A stretch of DNA of 64,000 bases, taken from assembly GCA_013388635.1 (NCBI GenBank), contig JACAEX010000043.1:62001-126000 (forward strand), given 5' to 3'. Position numbers and translations under genes: made by a program. The notes under the pieces are model-generated. The model was not told the DNA's origin. It saw only the letters and a list, made by a program, of their open reading frames with translations, and searched no databases. This stretch comes from Syntrophaceae bacterium (GTDB lineage Bacteria > Desulfobacterota > BSN033 > UBA1163). Below are positions 29,537 through 39,356 of this stretch, piece by piece (the stretch's first letter is position 1; each line of letters opens with the position of its first letter).

Positions 29537-30688
29537 TTGGATCTGACCCTTTCGATCCAGCAGAGACAGATAAGGAGAATGGCCCGTCAGTTTGCCAAGA
29601 CCGAGCTCGCGCCCATCGCCAAGGAGATCGACGAGGAAGGCCGCTTCCCCTGGGAAGCGGTGGAGAAGATGGGAGCCCTCAATTTTTTTGGGATGCAGGC
29701 TCCCAGACGGTATGGCGGTGCAGAACTGGACTCCATCTCGTATTGTCTGGTGATCGAGGAGATCTCGCGCCTCTGCGCATCGATGGGGCTGATGCTGGCC
29801 GTCCATAACAGCGTCGTCGTCTTTCCCCTAAACCAATTCGGAAGCGACGAGCAGAAGGCCAAGTTCCTTCCTCCCTTAGCCTCAGGCGAAAAGATCGGCG
29901 CCTTCTGTCTGACCGAACCAAATGCCGGCTCAGACGCCATGGCCATTGAATCGACCGCCATCAGAGACGGCGACTCTTATATCGTCAATGCCAATAAGAT
30001 ATTCGTGACCAATGGCGGGGTGGCCGACACCCTGATCGTCTTCGTCTCAGTGAATCCAGAGGATGTGAAGAAGGGATTCAGTGCGATCCTGGTTGAGCGC
30101 GGCACTCCAGGATTTGAGGTAGGGCTCCTTGAGAACAATTGCGGCATGCGCGCCAATCCGGTCACCTCGATCGTCCTCACCGACTGCCGGGTGCCCAGGA
30201 CCAACCTCCTCGGCCGGGAGGGCGACGGATTTAAGGTTGCCATGGCTGCCTTAGATACCGGCCGGATCGGTATTGCGGCACAGGCGGTGGGGATCGCTCA
30301 GGGTGCCCTGGACGTCTCCTTGAAATATGCGAAGGAGCGGATTCAATTCCGCGTCCCTCTGGCGAGGCATCAGGCCATTCAGATGATGCTCGCTGACATG
30401 GGGACCATGGTCGAAGCAGCGCGGCTTCTCACCTTAAAGGCAGCCCATGTGAGAGACCAAGGAGGTGATCTCTCCGGGCCCTCAGCCATGGCCAAGCTCT
30501 TTGCCGGCCGCACCGCTTCAAAGGTTGCCTCCATGGGTGTCCAGATTCACGGAGGTTATGGATACAGCAAGGACTACCCCATTGAACGATATTTCCGCGA
30601 TGCCCGGGTCACAGAGATTTATGAGGGCACGAATGAGATCCAGCAGATCGTCATCGCCCGTGAGCTTCTAAAAGGGGGCGAAGACTGA
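29537..30688 (+). CDS. Acyl-CoA dehydrogenase (TTG start)
   Basis: [62 protein letters not shown]. Confidence 0.95.
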   Translation: MDLTLSIQQRQIRRMARQFAKTELAPIAKEIDEEGRFPWEAVEKMGALNFFGMQAPRRYGGAELDSISYCLVIEEISRLCASMGLMLAVHNSVVVFPLNQFGSDEQKAKFLPPLASGEKIGAFCLTEPNAGSDAMAIESTAIRDGDSYIVNANKIFVTNGGVADTLIVFVSVNPEDVKKGFSAILVERGTPGFEVGLLENNCGMRANPVTSIVLTDCRVPRTNLLGREGDGFKVAMAALDTGRIGIAAQAVGIAQGALDVSLKYAKERIQFRVPLARHQAIQMMLADMGTMVEAARLLTLKAAHVRDQGGDLSGPSAMAKLFAGRTASKVASMGVQIHGGYGYSKDYPIERYFRDARVTEIYEGTNEIQQIVIARELLKGGED

Positions 30689-31473
30689 TGGAGATCATCG
30701 TCTGTATCAAACAGGTGGTAGCTGGAGATCGGGTGAAGATCGATCCGCGCACTTACAGCCTCGTGCGGTCCGCAGAATCCTCCCATATCAACCCCTTCGA
30801 TCTATTCGCTCTGGATATGGCGGTTCAACTGAGGAAAAAGTATGCCGGGTCGATCACCGCTCTCACCATGGGGCCAAAGATCAGTGAGGAGGTCCTCTGG
30901 GAGGCCCTATCCCTTGGAGCTGACAGGGCCATACTCCTCTCGGATCCGCGATGCGCTGCAAGCGATACCCTGGCCACCTCCTACGTGCTGGGCATGGGCA
31001 TTCGGAAGATCGGCAGGTTCGATCTGATCCTCTGCGGGATGCGGACCACTGATGGTGATACCGGTCAGGTCGGTCCCCAACTGGCAGAGGAGCTGAATCT
31101 TCCCCATATCGGCAACGTGGAAAAGGTGGAGGGGGAGAGGGGACTTCTTCGCATCGAAAGGCTGACGGACGGATTCAGAGAGATCCTGGAGGTCTCTCTG
31201 CCAGCTCTGCTCACCGTCTCTCCGAGAAGAACGGTACGCCTTGCGAGCCTGATAGAGATTCAGGATGCCTTTACCCGATGCTCCATCGAGTCCTGGAATT
31301 TAGAGGATCTGAAGGCCGATCCAGCGAAGGCGGGCATTTCCGGTTCTGGGACATGGGTGGAGGGACTGACTCCTCTCACACAGGAGAAGTCCTGTGTCTT
31401 GATTGAAGGAGATCCCCGGCAGCAGGCTAAGTCACTCTTGAAAAAACTGATCGAAAGGAATCTGCTTTCATAG
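30688..31473 (+). CDS. etfB: Electron transfer flavoprotein beta subunit
   Basis: [46 protein letters not shown]. Confidence 0.93.
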   Translation: MEIIVCIKQVVAGDRVKIDPRTYSLVRSAESSHINPFDLFALDMAVQLRKKYAGSITALTMGPKISEEVLWEALSLGADRAILLSDPRCAASDTLATSYVLGMGIRKIGRFDLILCGMRTTDGDTGQVGPQLAEELNLPHIGNVEKVEGERGLLRIERLTDGFREILEVSLPALLTVSPRRTVRLASLIEIQDAFTRCSIESWNLEDLKADPAKAGISGSGTWVEGLTPLTQEKSCVLIEGDPRQQAKSLLKKLIERNLLS

Positions 31474-31477
31474 AGCG

Positions 31478-33058
31478 ATGAAGAGAGATTTGGAGATCTG
31501 GGTCTTCGGAGATCATCGCAATCATCCCAGGGATCGTCTGACCCTGCAGGTCCTGGCAAAGGCGAGGACCCTTTCCGAAAATACGGGAAGGGTGACGGTG
31601 GTCCTCTTGGGACATCAGATGGAGGATATCGCAAGGGAGTATATCGCCTACGGTGCCCAGCGTATCCTCATGGTCGATCATCCAGAGCTTGCCGTCTATC
31701 GGGCAGATCTATTCACAGGTATGATCAGCGATCTGATTCAGGAAGAAAGACCGGATATCTTTCTCTTGGGAGCGTCAGGGTTTGGAAGAGAGCTGGCTGC
31801 CAGAATCGCTAAACGGATCGGAGCAGGCCTCGGCGCAGATTGCGTCTCCCTGGATTGGGATGAGCAGAAGCAGATGCTGATCGCCTCCAGTCCAGCGTTT
31901 GGTGGAAACTTCCTGGCACAGATCTGCTGGAGTTCTGTTAGACCTTCCATGGCCACGGTCAGCCCTGGAAGCTTTCCCGAACGGCCTTATGATAAGGCTG
32001 CTCATGGGGAGATTGTGAAGGTGAGAAGAGATCTGAATCAGGCCTTCTCAAGAATCAGAGTGATCTCCTCTGTTCGAGAGCCAACCCGATCTGCCAGACT
32101 GGAAGAGGCTAAGATCGTGGTCGCCGGTGGCCGGGGAATGAAAGATCTCCAGGGATTCGACCATATCCGAGAACTCTCCCTGCTCCTGGGAGGCGAGGTG
32201 GGTGCAACCCGGCCGGCTGTCGATGCCCACTGGACATCGGATGAGCAATTGATCGGCCAGACCGGGAAGTCGATCAGACCACAGCTTCTGATCACCTGCG
32301 GCACCTCTGGTGCAATCCAGTACACTGCTGCCATTCGAGGCTCAGGGACGATTGTGGCTGTCAATCGTGATCCCCATGCCCCAATATTCAAGATGGCCGA
32401 TTTCGGAGTGGTGACCGACGCCCTATCCTTCCTGCCCGCCTTCATTGCCGAGGTAAAAGGCCATCTCTTCAGGGAGATTGCAGATCTCTATCGCCATCAG
32501 GTCCGAATCGGAAGGGATCAGATGCCGGTCTCTTTCGGCCAGCGGATAAAGAAGTTGAGGGAAGACCGGAGGATGAGCGTCGCAGAGATGGCAGAAAAGA
32601 CAGGCCAGCCACCGGAGTTCATCAAGGAGGTGGAGTCGGACAGTCTGACGCCTCCGGTTTCGTTCTTATTACAACTCTCCCATGCCCTTCAGATCGACCC
32701 GAGCAACTTTCTAACAGAGCAGGAGAAGGTCCAGATCGGCGGAAAGAGGCAGGAGGCATTTGTAAAGCGCACCCAGAACTACTCCTACCGGACCCTCACC
32801 CCAGGGGCTGCGGACAAACACCTCCGCTCCTTCATGGTCACGATTGAGCCCAGAGAGAAGCATAAGATGGTGGAGTATAAACACCCGGGAGAGGAGTTCA
32901 TCTTTGTCTATAAGGGAGAGCTGGAACTGACGCTGGGGACCAAGGTGATCCATTTGAAGCAGGGAGAGACCATCCACTTTGACTCCGAAACGAAACACAA
33001 ACTCCGAAACCTCTCCGATGAGAAATGCGAACTGATCGTCACCCTCTACACCCCGTAA
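31478..33058 (+). CDS. Electron transfer flavoprotein alpha subunit fused to XRE-type HTH and cupin domains
   Basis: ETF-alpha part (to about 32470) with FAD-site motifs GVGATRPAVDAHWTSDEQLIGQTGKSIRPQLLITCGTSGAIQYTAAIRGSGTIVAVNRDPHAPIFKMADFGVVTD. HTH from about 32534 (FGQRIKKLREDRRMSVAEMAEKTGQPPEFIKEVESD). Cupin to the stop (HPGEEFIFVYKGELELTLGTKVIHLKQGETIHFDSETKHKLRN). Confidence 0.92.
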   Translation: MKRDLEIWVFGDHRNHPRDRLTLQVLAKARTLSENTGRVTVVLLGHQMEDIAREYIAYGAQRILMVDHPELAVYRADLFTGMISDLIQEERPDIFLLGASGFGRELAARIAKRIGAGLGADCVSLDWDEQKQMLIASSPAFGGNFLAQICWSSVRPSMATVSPGSFPERPYDKAAHGEIVKVRRDLNQAFSRIRVISSVREPTRSARLEEAKIVVAGGRGMKDLQGFDHIRELSLLLGGEVGATRPAVDAHWTSDEQLIGQTGKSIRPQLLITCGTSGAIQYTAAIRGSGTIVAVNRDPHAPIFKMADFGVVTDALSFLPAFIAEVKGHLFREIADLYRHQVRIGRDQMPVSFGQRIKKLREDRRMSVAEMAEKTGQPPEFIKEVESDSLTPPVSFLLQLSHALQIDPSNFLTEQEKVQIGGKRQEAFVKRTQNYSYRTLTPGAADKHLRSFMVTIEPREKHKMVEYKHPGEEFIFVYKGELELTLGTKVIHLKQGETIHFDSETKHKLRNLSDEKCELIVTLYTP

Positions 33059-33246
33059 AATTGTTTCAAATTGGACTAAAAAAATAGAACCTTAATTGAG
33101 CAGTCCTCACCATTTCCGTGCAGATCAGGTTCAACAGATTCACGCCACTTTCGATTCGACGAATGGGGAAATACTGTGCTATACTTTTAACCTACCTGAT
33201 CCGTTTAGTCAGGTCATCGATCCTCATGATGAGAGGAGAAAATTGA

Positions 33247-33861
33247 GTGCCTAAAAGATCCTGCTTTTTCGTCCTTTGTCTCTTGCTTCTCTCCCTTTCT
33301 CTTTTCGGATGTCCCAAGAGAGTGGCCAAACTTCCTCCCCTGGAGGCGCCCCCGATCAAGAATCCGATCGTCAAACTCCTTGAAGCCTTCTCGCCTGCAG
33401 AATCTCTTCAGGCCAGGACCTCGATCCGGATCGAAACCGTAAGGAGCGGCCAGGAGATGAATTTCCTGCTCAACGGCTTCATCCTTTACCAAAGGCCGGA
33501 CAGGTTTCGACTGCTCGGCTATCACCCGTTTGGAATGGGTCTATTCGACGCCCTCTACCGAGACGGAGAGTTCTTCCTCCTCGTCCCCCCACAGAAAAGA
33601 GCCTACATCGGAGAAGCCTCCCAGTTCGACGACCTGATGGAGAGGGCGGGTGAAATTCAGATCGTGACGGAGAGGGGCGAGGCCAATGAGATCCCAACCC
33701 GGATCCGTATCGATTTGGTCGCCAAAGAGACTCGCATCGACCTTCGATTAAAGGAGATCCAGGTCAATCCGTCCATGCCAGAGGATTCCTTCCGATGGGT
33801 CGTCCCGGAAGAGGTAGATGTCCAACCGCTTGAGAAGCTCTTAAGAAAGAGACCGAGATAA
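33247..33861 (+). CDS. Putative outer-membrane lipoprotein (LolA/DUF4292-like)
   Basis: GTG start; signal peptide with lipobox LFGC; LQARTSIRIETVRSGQEMNFLLNGFILYQRPDRFRLLGYHPFG. Confidence 0.7.
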   Translation: MPKRSCFFVLCLLLLSLSLFGCPKRVAKLPPLEAPPIKNPIVKLLEAFSPAESLQARTSIRIETVRSGQEMNFLLNGFILYQRPDRFRLLGYHPFGMGLFDALYRDGEFFLLVPPQKRAYIGEASQFDDLMERAGEIQIVTERGEANEIPTRIRIDLVAKETRIDLRLKEIQVNPSMPEDSFRWVVPEEVDVQPLEKLLRKRPR

Positions 33862-33946
33862 TGAAACTCATCTCAAGCGTCGGAATATTCTGGTAATCGG
33901 GATCCCAGGTTGAAAAACCAATTGAGGACATCTTACAATTTCTCCA

Positions 33947-35536
33947 ATGGCAAAAGTGGACTGCCTCTTCATCCATGTCCCCAAGCTGAAAAATCACTAC
34001 CGCCCCATTGATCAGTTTATCTGGATCAACTTCCTTCCGATGGGCCTCCTCGGATTGGCAGACCTCCTTCAACGCCATGGCATCTCAACCGAGATCGTCC
34101 ACATGGGAGTGGAGTGGATCGAAGATCATCATTTCTCCATTGTCAATTATGTCCGAGAGAAGAATCCACGGATGATTGCGATGGACCTCCACTGGCACCA
34201 TCAGAGTTTCGATGTGATTGAGATGGCCAAGAGGTTGAAGGCTGCCTTCTCCGACCTCTATCTTTTACTCGGAGGGTTCACCGCCAGTTTTTTTCATGAA
34301 GAGATCCTGAGGAACTTTGATGCGATCGATGGGATCATCCGGGGTGAAGCAGAAGAGCCGATTTTACAGCTGGCCCGGGCGCTTCTCCAGGGAAAAGAGG
34401 ACCTCTTCTCCGTGCCCAACCTCACCTGGAGGAGGGGAAAAAGAGTCCTGGTCAACCCCCTTTCCTATGTGGCCTCGGAGGAGGATCTCAACGCTCTTTC
34501 CTTCACAGACTTTCAGTTGTTAAAGAATTATCCGACCTACATCCGCTACATCGGCCAACCCTTTTATGTGAAGGGTCTCTCCAAGGAGAAAAATTTCAAG
34601 TTCTATTCCTTAAAATCGCCGACCTATCATCTTACGGTTGGAAGAGGCTGTCCTGTCCAATGCACCTGGTGCAGCGGCAATATCCCTTCTCAGGAGACGG
34701 TGACAGGTCGAAAGGAGGTGGTCTTCAGAGGGGTGGAGGAGGTCCTCCAATCGATCAGAGAAGCCTTCTCCTATGGGTATGAGAGTTTCCACATCTGTTT
34801 CGATCCCTATCCCCAAAGACCTGAATACTTTCTCGACCTCTTCTCTCATATCCGGAAAGAGAGGATCCAGATGGAATGTGTCTTTGAATCCTTCGGGCTA
34901 CCAGCAGTCGATTTTATTAAATCCTTTAAGGAGACCTTCCCCGGAGAAAAATCCCGGATCGCCCTCTCACCCGATGCCGGATCGGATCGGCTGAGGAGGA
35001 TGCACAAAGGTTATGCCTACACCAATCGGGAATTGATGGAGTGCCTTGAGCGATCGAAAGAGCACGGAGTCCTCTGCGACCTTTTCTTTATCCTGGGCCT
35101 CCCGTTTGAGAAGGAAGGAGATCTTCACGAAATGGTTCGACTCCAAAGAGAGGTCCGCCACCGATACCCCAATGTGAGAGGAATCCGCACCTTCACGGTC
35201 CAGATGGAGCCAGGCTCTCCCTGGCACCTCGATCCCGAAGCGTTCGGGGTGAAGACCTCTCTTCGGAATTTTATGGATTTTTACCATTATCATTCTGAGG
35301 AGGGTAGCCCATTTTCCTCTCCGGGATACTGGATCCCGGACTACTTCCAGGGGGTGGAGGATGAGAGCAATTTCGAAAAGAGATTGAAGAAGATCCAATG
35401 TCGCCACTTCTGCTTCATCCATCCCGACGTCAGGAAGTCATCAAGCCCATTCTGGGGAAGAAGGTTCTGCGACCTGTCGAATCTTTTATGGAAAATAAAG
35501 GCGTTGTCAGGGAGGAAAGAAATTGATATATTTTAA
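33947..35536 (+). CDS. B12-binding domain radical SAM protein
   Basis: LTVGRGCPVQCTWCSGNIP (CxxxCxxC) after a cobalamin-binding-like N-domain. Confidence 0.88.
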   Translation: MAKVDCLFIHVPKLKNHYRPIDQFIWINFLPMGLLGLADLLQRHGISTEIVHMGVEWIEDHHFSIVNYVREKNPRMIAMDLHWHHQSFDVIEMAKRLKAAFSDLYLLLGGFTASFFHEEILRNFDAIDGIIRGEAEEPILQLARALLQGKEDLFSVPNLTWRRGKRVLVNPLSYVASEEDLNALSFTDFQLLKNYPTYIRYIGQPFYVKGLSKEKNFKFYSLKSPTYHLTVGRGCPVQCTWCSGNIPSQETVTGRKEVVFRGVEEVLQSIREAFSYGYESFHICFDPYPQRPEYFLDLFSHIRKERIQMECVFESFGLPAVDFIKSFKETFPGEKSRIALSPDAGSDRLRRMHKGYAYTNRELMECLERSKEHGVLCDLFFILGLPFEKEGDLHEMVRLQREVRHRYPNVRGIRTFTVQMEPGSPWHLDPEAFGVKTSLRNFMDFYHYHSEEGSPFSSPGYWIPDYFQGVEDESNFEKRLKKIQCRHFCFIHPDVRKSSSPFWGRRFCDLSNLLWKIKALSGRKEIDIF

Positions 35537-35563
35537 AAATCTTGACAGAAGGAGGTATGGGCC

Positions 35564-36352
35564 ATGAAGAAATCCAATCTTGTTCTCTGTGTGATGTCAA
35601 TCTTGTTGCTGGTCCTCTCAGTCCCTCTCCATGCTGAAGAGATCGGCAGGGGGGTGAAGGTCACCTACCTGGGCCATGCCGCATTCAAGCTGGTCTCTCC
35701 CAATGGAGTGGTCATTTACCTCGATCCTTTCCTGAGCGGGAACCCTAAGACACCGCCCGAGCTGAAGACCGTGGAAAAGGCTGATCTCATCCTCGTCACC
35801 CATGGCCATGCGGACCATGTGGGCGATACGCTTGCCATCGCAGAAAAGACGAATGCGAAGATCGTTGTGATCCCTGAGTTAGGAAGATACCTGACCCGGA
35901 AGGGCGCCAAGAATGTGGTCGGGATGAATAAGGGAGGGACCTACACCTCCCATGGCATGGCGATCACCATGGTTCATGCCCTGCACAGCTCCAGCATCAC
36001 CGAAGGGGATCAGGTGATCTATGCGGGAGACCCCGCGGGGTTCGTCATCCGGTTTGAGAATGGGTTCACCGTCTATCACGCAGGCGATACCGGATTGTTC
36101 GGAGATATGAAGCTCATCGGTGAGATCTATAAACCCGATCTCTCTCTTCTTCCGATCGGAAGCCATTTCACCATGGATCCCAGAGAGGCAACCTACGCAG
36201 CAAAACTTTTAGGATCGAAGTATGTGATCCCCATGCATTACGGGACCTTTCCGGTTTTGACAGGGACGGCAGAAGAGTTCGTGAGATTGATGACGAAAGA
36301 GGTTCCAAAGACCAAGGTGCTGGTATTAAAACCGGGACAGATGGTTCAGTAG
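35564..36352 (+). CDS. Metallo-beta-lactamase fold metal-dependent hydrolase (UPF0173-like) with signal peptide
   Basis: VTYLGHAAFKLVSPNGVVIYLDPFLSGNP; THGHADHVGD; YHAGDTGLFGDM. Confidence 0.9.
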   Translation: MKKSNLVLCVMSILLLVLSVPLHAEEIGRGVKVTYLGHAAFKLVSPNGVVIYLDPFLSGNPKTPPELKTVEKADLILVTHGHADHVGDTLAIAEKTNAKIVVIPELGRYLTRKGAKNVVGMNKGGTYTSHGMAITMVHALHSSSITEGDQVIYAGDPAGFVIRFENGFTVYHAGDTGLFGDMKLIGEIYKPDLSLLPIGSHFTMDPREATYAAKLLGSKYVIPMHYGTFPVLTGTAEEFVRLMTKEVPKTKVLVLKPGQMVQ

Positions 36353-36407
36353 GTGTTTCCCAATATTATAGCCCACGGGGCACAGAGTCCCGTGGGCCCT
36401 TCTTCTC

Positions 36408-37340
36408 CTACACCCTTTCGAGTTTTGTGCTGATCACATGTTTAAAGGCTGCCACCACTTCTGGATCGAACTGTTTCCCTGCGTTGGCCACGATCTCCTC
36501 CAATGCTTCCCATGGCGGCATGCCCTTTCGGTACGGGCGGTCGGTCGTCATCGCATCGAACGAGTCAGCCACCGCAATGATACGAGCAGCGAGAGGAATC
36601 TTCGCCGCATCCCTATCATCGGTAAGGCTATCGACGAAATACTTATGGTGGGCGACCACAATGGGGACGACCTCTTTGAGCACAGAGCCCACCGAGGTGA
36701 GGATGTAGGCACCCTTGACCACATGGGCATCCATTAACTCCCGCTCATCCGTAGTCAGGTCTGCGGCCTTTCGCAAGATCTCGCCACTGACATCGATCTT
36801 ACCGATGTCGTGAAGCAGGCCGGCCACCCGAACGTTTTCGATCTCGTTTCGAGGGAGATCCATGATGATCGCCGTCTCCATGGCAAGTTCAGACACCCGA
36901 ACGGAATGACCTTTGGTGTAGGGATCTGTCGATTCGAGATACTTGGAAAGGATTTCGAGAATCCCGATGTAAGCGTTTTTCAGATCCCGTACCTTCTCCT
37001 CGTTCTGTTCATACAGGGTACCGACGACGACACTGGCCAGGATGAGAAAGCCGCCCCACGAAGAGAGTTTTGCAATGCTGAGCCAGAACATCTTTTCATC
37101 GAAGAAACGTTGCGGAGAGCCCAGGACGAAGTAGAGAACGGCTAAGATGGATAAGACAGCGGTGAGAACCCCCATTCGCCTTCCCAGGTAATAACCGGCA
37201 ACCAGGACCGGCAGATAGTAGAAGTTGAAGATAAAAGTCTTTTCCTCGACATAATGGGTTCCGACAAATCCACCAACCAGGATGATGAAGACAATAATCC
37301 TTTCAAAGTGTCTCAGAACGAACTGTTTGAAATTCTCCAT
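36408..37340 (-). CDS. Membrane HD-domain phosphohydrolase, HD-GYP-like with degenerate GYP motif
   Basis: Four N-terminal TM segments; LLHDIGKIDVSGEILRKAADLT; VAHHKYFVDSLTDDRDAAKIPLAARIIAVADSFDAMTTDRPYRKGMP. Confidence 0.85.
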   Translation of the reverse strand: MENFKQFVLRHFERIIVFIILVGGFVGTHYVEEKTFIFNFYYLPVLVAGYYLGRRMGVLTAVLSILAVLYFVLGSPQRFFDEKMFWLSIAKLSSWGGFLILASVVVGTLYEQNEEKVRDLKNAYIGILEILSKYLESTDPYTKGHSVRVSELAMETAIIMDLPRNEIENVRVAGLLHDIGKIDVSGEILRKAADLTTDERELMDAHVVKGAYILTSVGSVLKEVVPIVVAHHKYFVDSLTDDRDAAKIPLAARIIAVADSFDAMTTDRPYRKGMPPWEALEEIVANAGKQFDPEVVAAFKHVISTKLERV

Positions 37341-37439
37341 AATCCTTCTTCTCCAGGATCCTCCCGATTTGCCATGATCTCTTAGAGCGGGATCTTGTTC
37401 ACGACTGAGTCCTAATATAAATTCTGATCAACGTCAAGG

Positions 37440-37500
37440 GATAAAGACAGGATGCAAGATACAAGATACAAGATTCAGGACACAAGATATAGGATAAATG
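37440..37500. repeat. Short tandem-like AT-rich intergenic repeat (ACAAGATACAAGAT...)
   Basis: GGATGCAAGATACAAGATACAAGATTCAGGACACAAGATATAGGATAA. Confidence 0.6.
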
Positions 37501-37710
37501 ATTCATAATTTCCGGAAGGTCATTTCTATCGTCTGCTCGCCAAATGCATTTTCTGTACCAACATTTGAGTAGACCAAACTTATTAGAATTTAAAAAGAAT
37601 TTACCTTTGAGCAGAGACAATAAAGAGATGCAGTCACATTTTTGGTAATGGCTGGGGAAATTTTGTCCACCCTTGCCCCCTGCCGGCTGAAATCTAATAG
37701 GGCAACCACT

Positions 37711-39111
37711 CTAAATCCCTCTTTCAGGATCTCTTGTGAGACGGTGGTCAGATACCTCTGCAACGCCTACGGGCGCGGAACAGCCTCTCACAGAAACCTC
37801 GCCCAACCTCCGAAGCCGGTAGGGGTGGCCGGTTGGCAGGCGACTGGCCACCTGATCGGAAATCAGCATATCGACGCCCAGGGATTTTGTCAGTTCCTCC
37901 AGGCGTTTGGCCAGATTGACGGTGAGGCCAAGAACTGTGGAATCCATCCGATTGGAAGAGCCAATGGTTCCTAAAATCACTGGGCCACTGTGAAGGCCGA
38001 TCCCGATCCTGATGCACTGGTCGCTTCTGAGATTCTTCTCACCATTGAACGATTTCACGAGGGAAAGCATATCCAGGCCGCAGGCCACCCCCCTTTCCGC
38101 AGAATTGGGCTCTTCAAAGATACAAAGAATTGCATCGCCGATGAATTTGTCGATCACCCCTTGATTTTGAGTGACCGCAGAGGTCATTCTTTCGAGGATC
38201 TGGTTGAGAAAGGAGAGCAGTTCACCGGGGTTGAGCTGCTCGGAAAGGGCCGTAAAGCCCCGGATGTCGCAACAGAGGATCGTCACCCACTGCCGGTCGG
38301 CCTCGCCCAAACGGATCGCGGCCAGTCCTTCCCTCGCAATTCTGCGAAGGTAGGCAGGGGGGACGAACCGTTCAAAGACGTCGCGGGCCTCTCGAACGGC
38401 TCTCTCTAACGAGCGAAAATGGAGTCCAACAGCGATGGTTAAGAAGACCGAGAGCCAGAAAGAGGCGAACCACAAGATCTGCTCTTTAATGAAGATCGTC
38501 ACGCCGGCGACGCGGAGAGAGTCATGAACTCCACCCAAAAACCAGATCAGGAGCCCCGAGGCAGCAGGCAGGAGATACGTCCGTTCTTCTTTAAAACGTC
38601 GTAGCCTCACCACGGTCCATGACAGGTAAAAAAGGCATGCGATCAAACAGTAACAGAGGATCAATGGCCGGAGGAACTGGGACTGGGGTCGCAAGACATT
38701 GACTGCGATCCGATCGGGCTCGAGCGGAAACCCAAAGAACCCGGGCCCCTCTCCCAGTAAGGCTACGGCAGCCAAAAAGAGGCTGGTTCCGGTCAAGGCC
38801 CATGTGAACCCGCTCGGCCTCTCGTTGATAAGGGTGGAGTAGAACCAGAGCCAACTGGCTGGCAGCATCGCCAAAGCGGCAAACATCACTCTGTATCCCA
38901 ACAGGATGGACTCTGGTGAGCCCTGAAGGCTGTAGAGAACCCATCCCGAGAAACAGAATGTTATAAAGAGATTGAAGAACAGGAGGCCCCGCAAAGGTCG
39001 GTAATGGCGGTAGAGGGCCATGACGATCAAACACAAAATAGTCATGACCGCATTGGCGACGAAACCGAAGAGGGGTCCCACGCTGTAACGGGGAATGGAC
39101 TCAGGCAGCAT
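37711..39111 (-). CDS. Membrane class III adenylate/guanylate cyclase
   Basis: N-terminal 7TM-like region; VTILCCDIRGFTALSEQLNPGELLSFLNQILERMTSAVTQNQGVIDKFIGDAILCIFEEP. Confidence 0.9.
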   Translation of the reverse strand: MLPESIPRYSVGPLFGFVANAVMTILCLIVMALYRHYRPLRGLLFFNLFITFCFSGWVLYSLQGSPESILLGYRVMFAALAMLPASWLWFYSTLINERPSGFTWALTGTSLFLAAVALLGEGPGFFGFPLEPDRIAVNVLRPQSQFLRPLILCYCLIACLFYLSWTVVRLRRFKEERTYLLPAASGLLIWFLGGVHDSLRVAGVTIFIKEQILWFASFWLSVFLTIAVGLHFRSLERAVREARDVFERFVPPAYLRRIAREGLAAIRLGEADRQWVTILCCDIRGFTALSEQLNPGELLSFLNQILERMTSAVTQNQGVIDKFIGDAILCIFEEPNSAERGVACGLDMLSLVKSFNGEKNLRSDQCIRIGIGLHSGPVILGTIGSSNRMDSTVLGLTVNLAKRLEELTKSLGVDMLISDQVASRLPTGHPYRLRRLGEVSVRGCSAPVGVAEVSDHRLTRDPERGI

Positions 39112-39281
39112 GGTCGATCTCTTTAAACTTATGGGTAAAAGATCTCTTCGACCTCCTTCTGTCTCTTCTGGCCACGCTCCAATCCTGTGAATCAGGATCG
39201 TGTAAAAGTTTACTAAATTAGGGAAAAGGAATCAATTGGGAATTTAAACTGGTTTTCCGAATTTCACATTGGCCAAATTTC

Positions 39282-39308
39282 TTGACAATTGGAACGAAAT
39301 GCGATAAT
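39282..39308 (+). promoter_or_regulatory. Putative sigma70 promoter for the inositol-3-phosphate synthase gene
   Basis: TTGACA (39282-39287), 15-nt spacer, GATAAT (39303-39308), about 50 bp before the ATG. Confidence 0.45.
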
Positions 39309-39356
39309 TAGATTGCCTAGAATCAATCGGGATATCATTAGAAAGGTTGAAGTCTT

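Noticed and set aside
37399-37620. 73-aa - strand ORF (YILCPESCILYLASCLYP)
   Set aside because: Translation of the CAAGATACAAGAT repeat region; no start context or homology signal.
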